Source: Vagococcus acidifermentans
Lineage (GTDB): Bacteria; Bacillota; Bacilli; Lactobacillales; Vagococcaceae
Assembly: GCF_003987655.1 (NCBI RefSeq)
Contig: NZ_NGKC01000013.1
Span: 1 to 64,000 of the forward strand
Length of the DNA: 64,000 bases
Direction of reading: 5' to 3'
Position 1 is the stretch's first letter, and each line of letters starts with the position of its first letter. Positions 63,755 through 64,000 of the stretch are shown piece by piece. The notes under the pieces were generated by a model. The model saw nothing but the letters and a program-made list of their open reading frames with translations. It ran no database searches and was not told the origin of the DNA. Position numbers and translations under genes: made by a program.

Positions 63755-64000
63755 TCAACTGACTTTTTTGGCACGGTATCCCATTATTACATAGGCTGCA
63801 ACTGTCATCAACACAACACAGCCTTTTAAAATTGACGAAAGCGAGCTGGCCTGATTGGTTTTGGGCAGCAGTCTGTCAAGTTCCTGTTCTTCGGCACCCT
63901 CAAAGAGATGGGCCGCCAGCTTCAATTGGTTGCCCTTACTGTGAGCATTGTTACCGGCAGATACAACTTTCTGGCCAGCCAACACTTCGGATCGGTCTTC
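63755..64000 (-). CDS. Cell-wall-anchored protein, C-terminal end (partial)
   Basis: The frame is open to the right edge of the window, so the gene continues beyond it. The visible 81 residues end in the sortase layout: RLLPKTNQASS, a hydrophobic stretch (about 19 residues, LKGCVVLMTVAAYVIMG) and the basic tail YRAKKVS. LPKTN is a variant of LPXTG with Asn at the cleavage-site position. The domain upstream, and therefore the function, is unknown. Confidence 0.75.
   Translation of the reverse strand, partial: EDRSEVLAGQKVVSAGNNAHSKGNQLKLAAHLFEGAEEQELDRLLPKTNQASSLSSILKGCVVLMTVAAYVIMGYRAKKVS

Overview
The window is a chromosomal segment of a low-to-moderate-GC Gram-positive bacterium of the order Lactobacillales. 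The evidence is an rpoY-rnjA pair, EzrA, a T-box leader on valS, catabolite (cre) sites, a LevR/ManR-type sigma-54 activator, many sugar PTS genes and a DUF4828 protein. A Carnobacteriaceae-like relative would fit, because the segment also encodes a trimeric [FeFe] hydrogenase, which is unusual in lactic acid bacteria. The genus is inference, not something I can prove from the bases.

Layout. 1-2530 is a decayed accessory region: the 3' part of an IS256-type transposase, one intact GNAT acetyltransferase, and two broken genes. It ends at the 3' end of tRNA-Arg(CCT), a typical integration boundary. 2753-7098 is a glycerol operon (dhaKLM-glpK-glpF) behind a cre site. 7109-16544 is a PTS cluster with three cellobiose-type IIC proteins, one IIA, one IIB, DUF3284 and two tiny unknown proteins. 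At its head is a LevR-like regulator, and I find two textbook -24/-12 promoters with a shared upstream repeat.

16567-29563 holds housekeeping genes: a DEAD-box helicase, a Gfo/Idh/MocA oxidoreductase, SfsA, DUF4828, a heterodimeric ABC exporter, RpoY/RNase J, a cold-shock protein, RadC, a HAD phosphatase and FolC. 29581-43679 continues with ValS (T-box), Tpx, Rex, ThiI plus cysteine desulfurase, EzrA, aspartokinase, a MazG-like protein, a Cof phosphatase, DUF72 and threonine synthase.

43908-52124 carries an Rgg-like regulator next to a small membrane protein, a truncated GH38 alpha-mannosidase, the NADH-linked [FeFe] hydrogenase operon with an ECF-type S component, and an aldo/keto reductase. 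52315-59376 is a second sugar region: a LacI regulator divergent from a 6-phospho-beta-glucosidase, then an alpha-glucoside PTS IICB, a 6-phospho-alpha-glucosidase and an RpiR regulator. 59526-64000 has a nonsense-interrupted catechol dioxygenase-like gene, a D-Ala-D-Ala carboxypeptidase, pyroglutamyl peptidase, a TVP38 membrane protein and the sorting-signal end of a wall-anchored protein.

How it fits together. The segment supports PTS-driven use of beta-glucosides, alpha-glucosides and glycerol, under CcpA and local regulators. Redox balance is probably sensed by Rex, and surplus reductant could leave as hydrogen through the hydrogenase. Weak Rex-box-like sites lie at both rex and the hydrogenase operon. 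The most informative unreported structure I see is the sigma-54 regulon. The small genes inside its operon and the hydrogenase-linked S component are the best leads for undescribed function.
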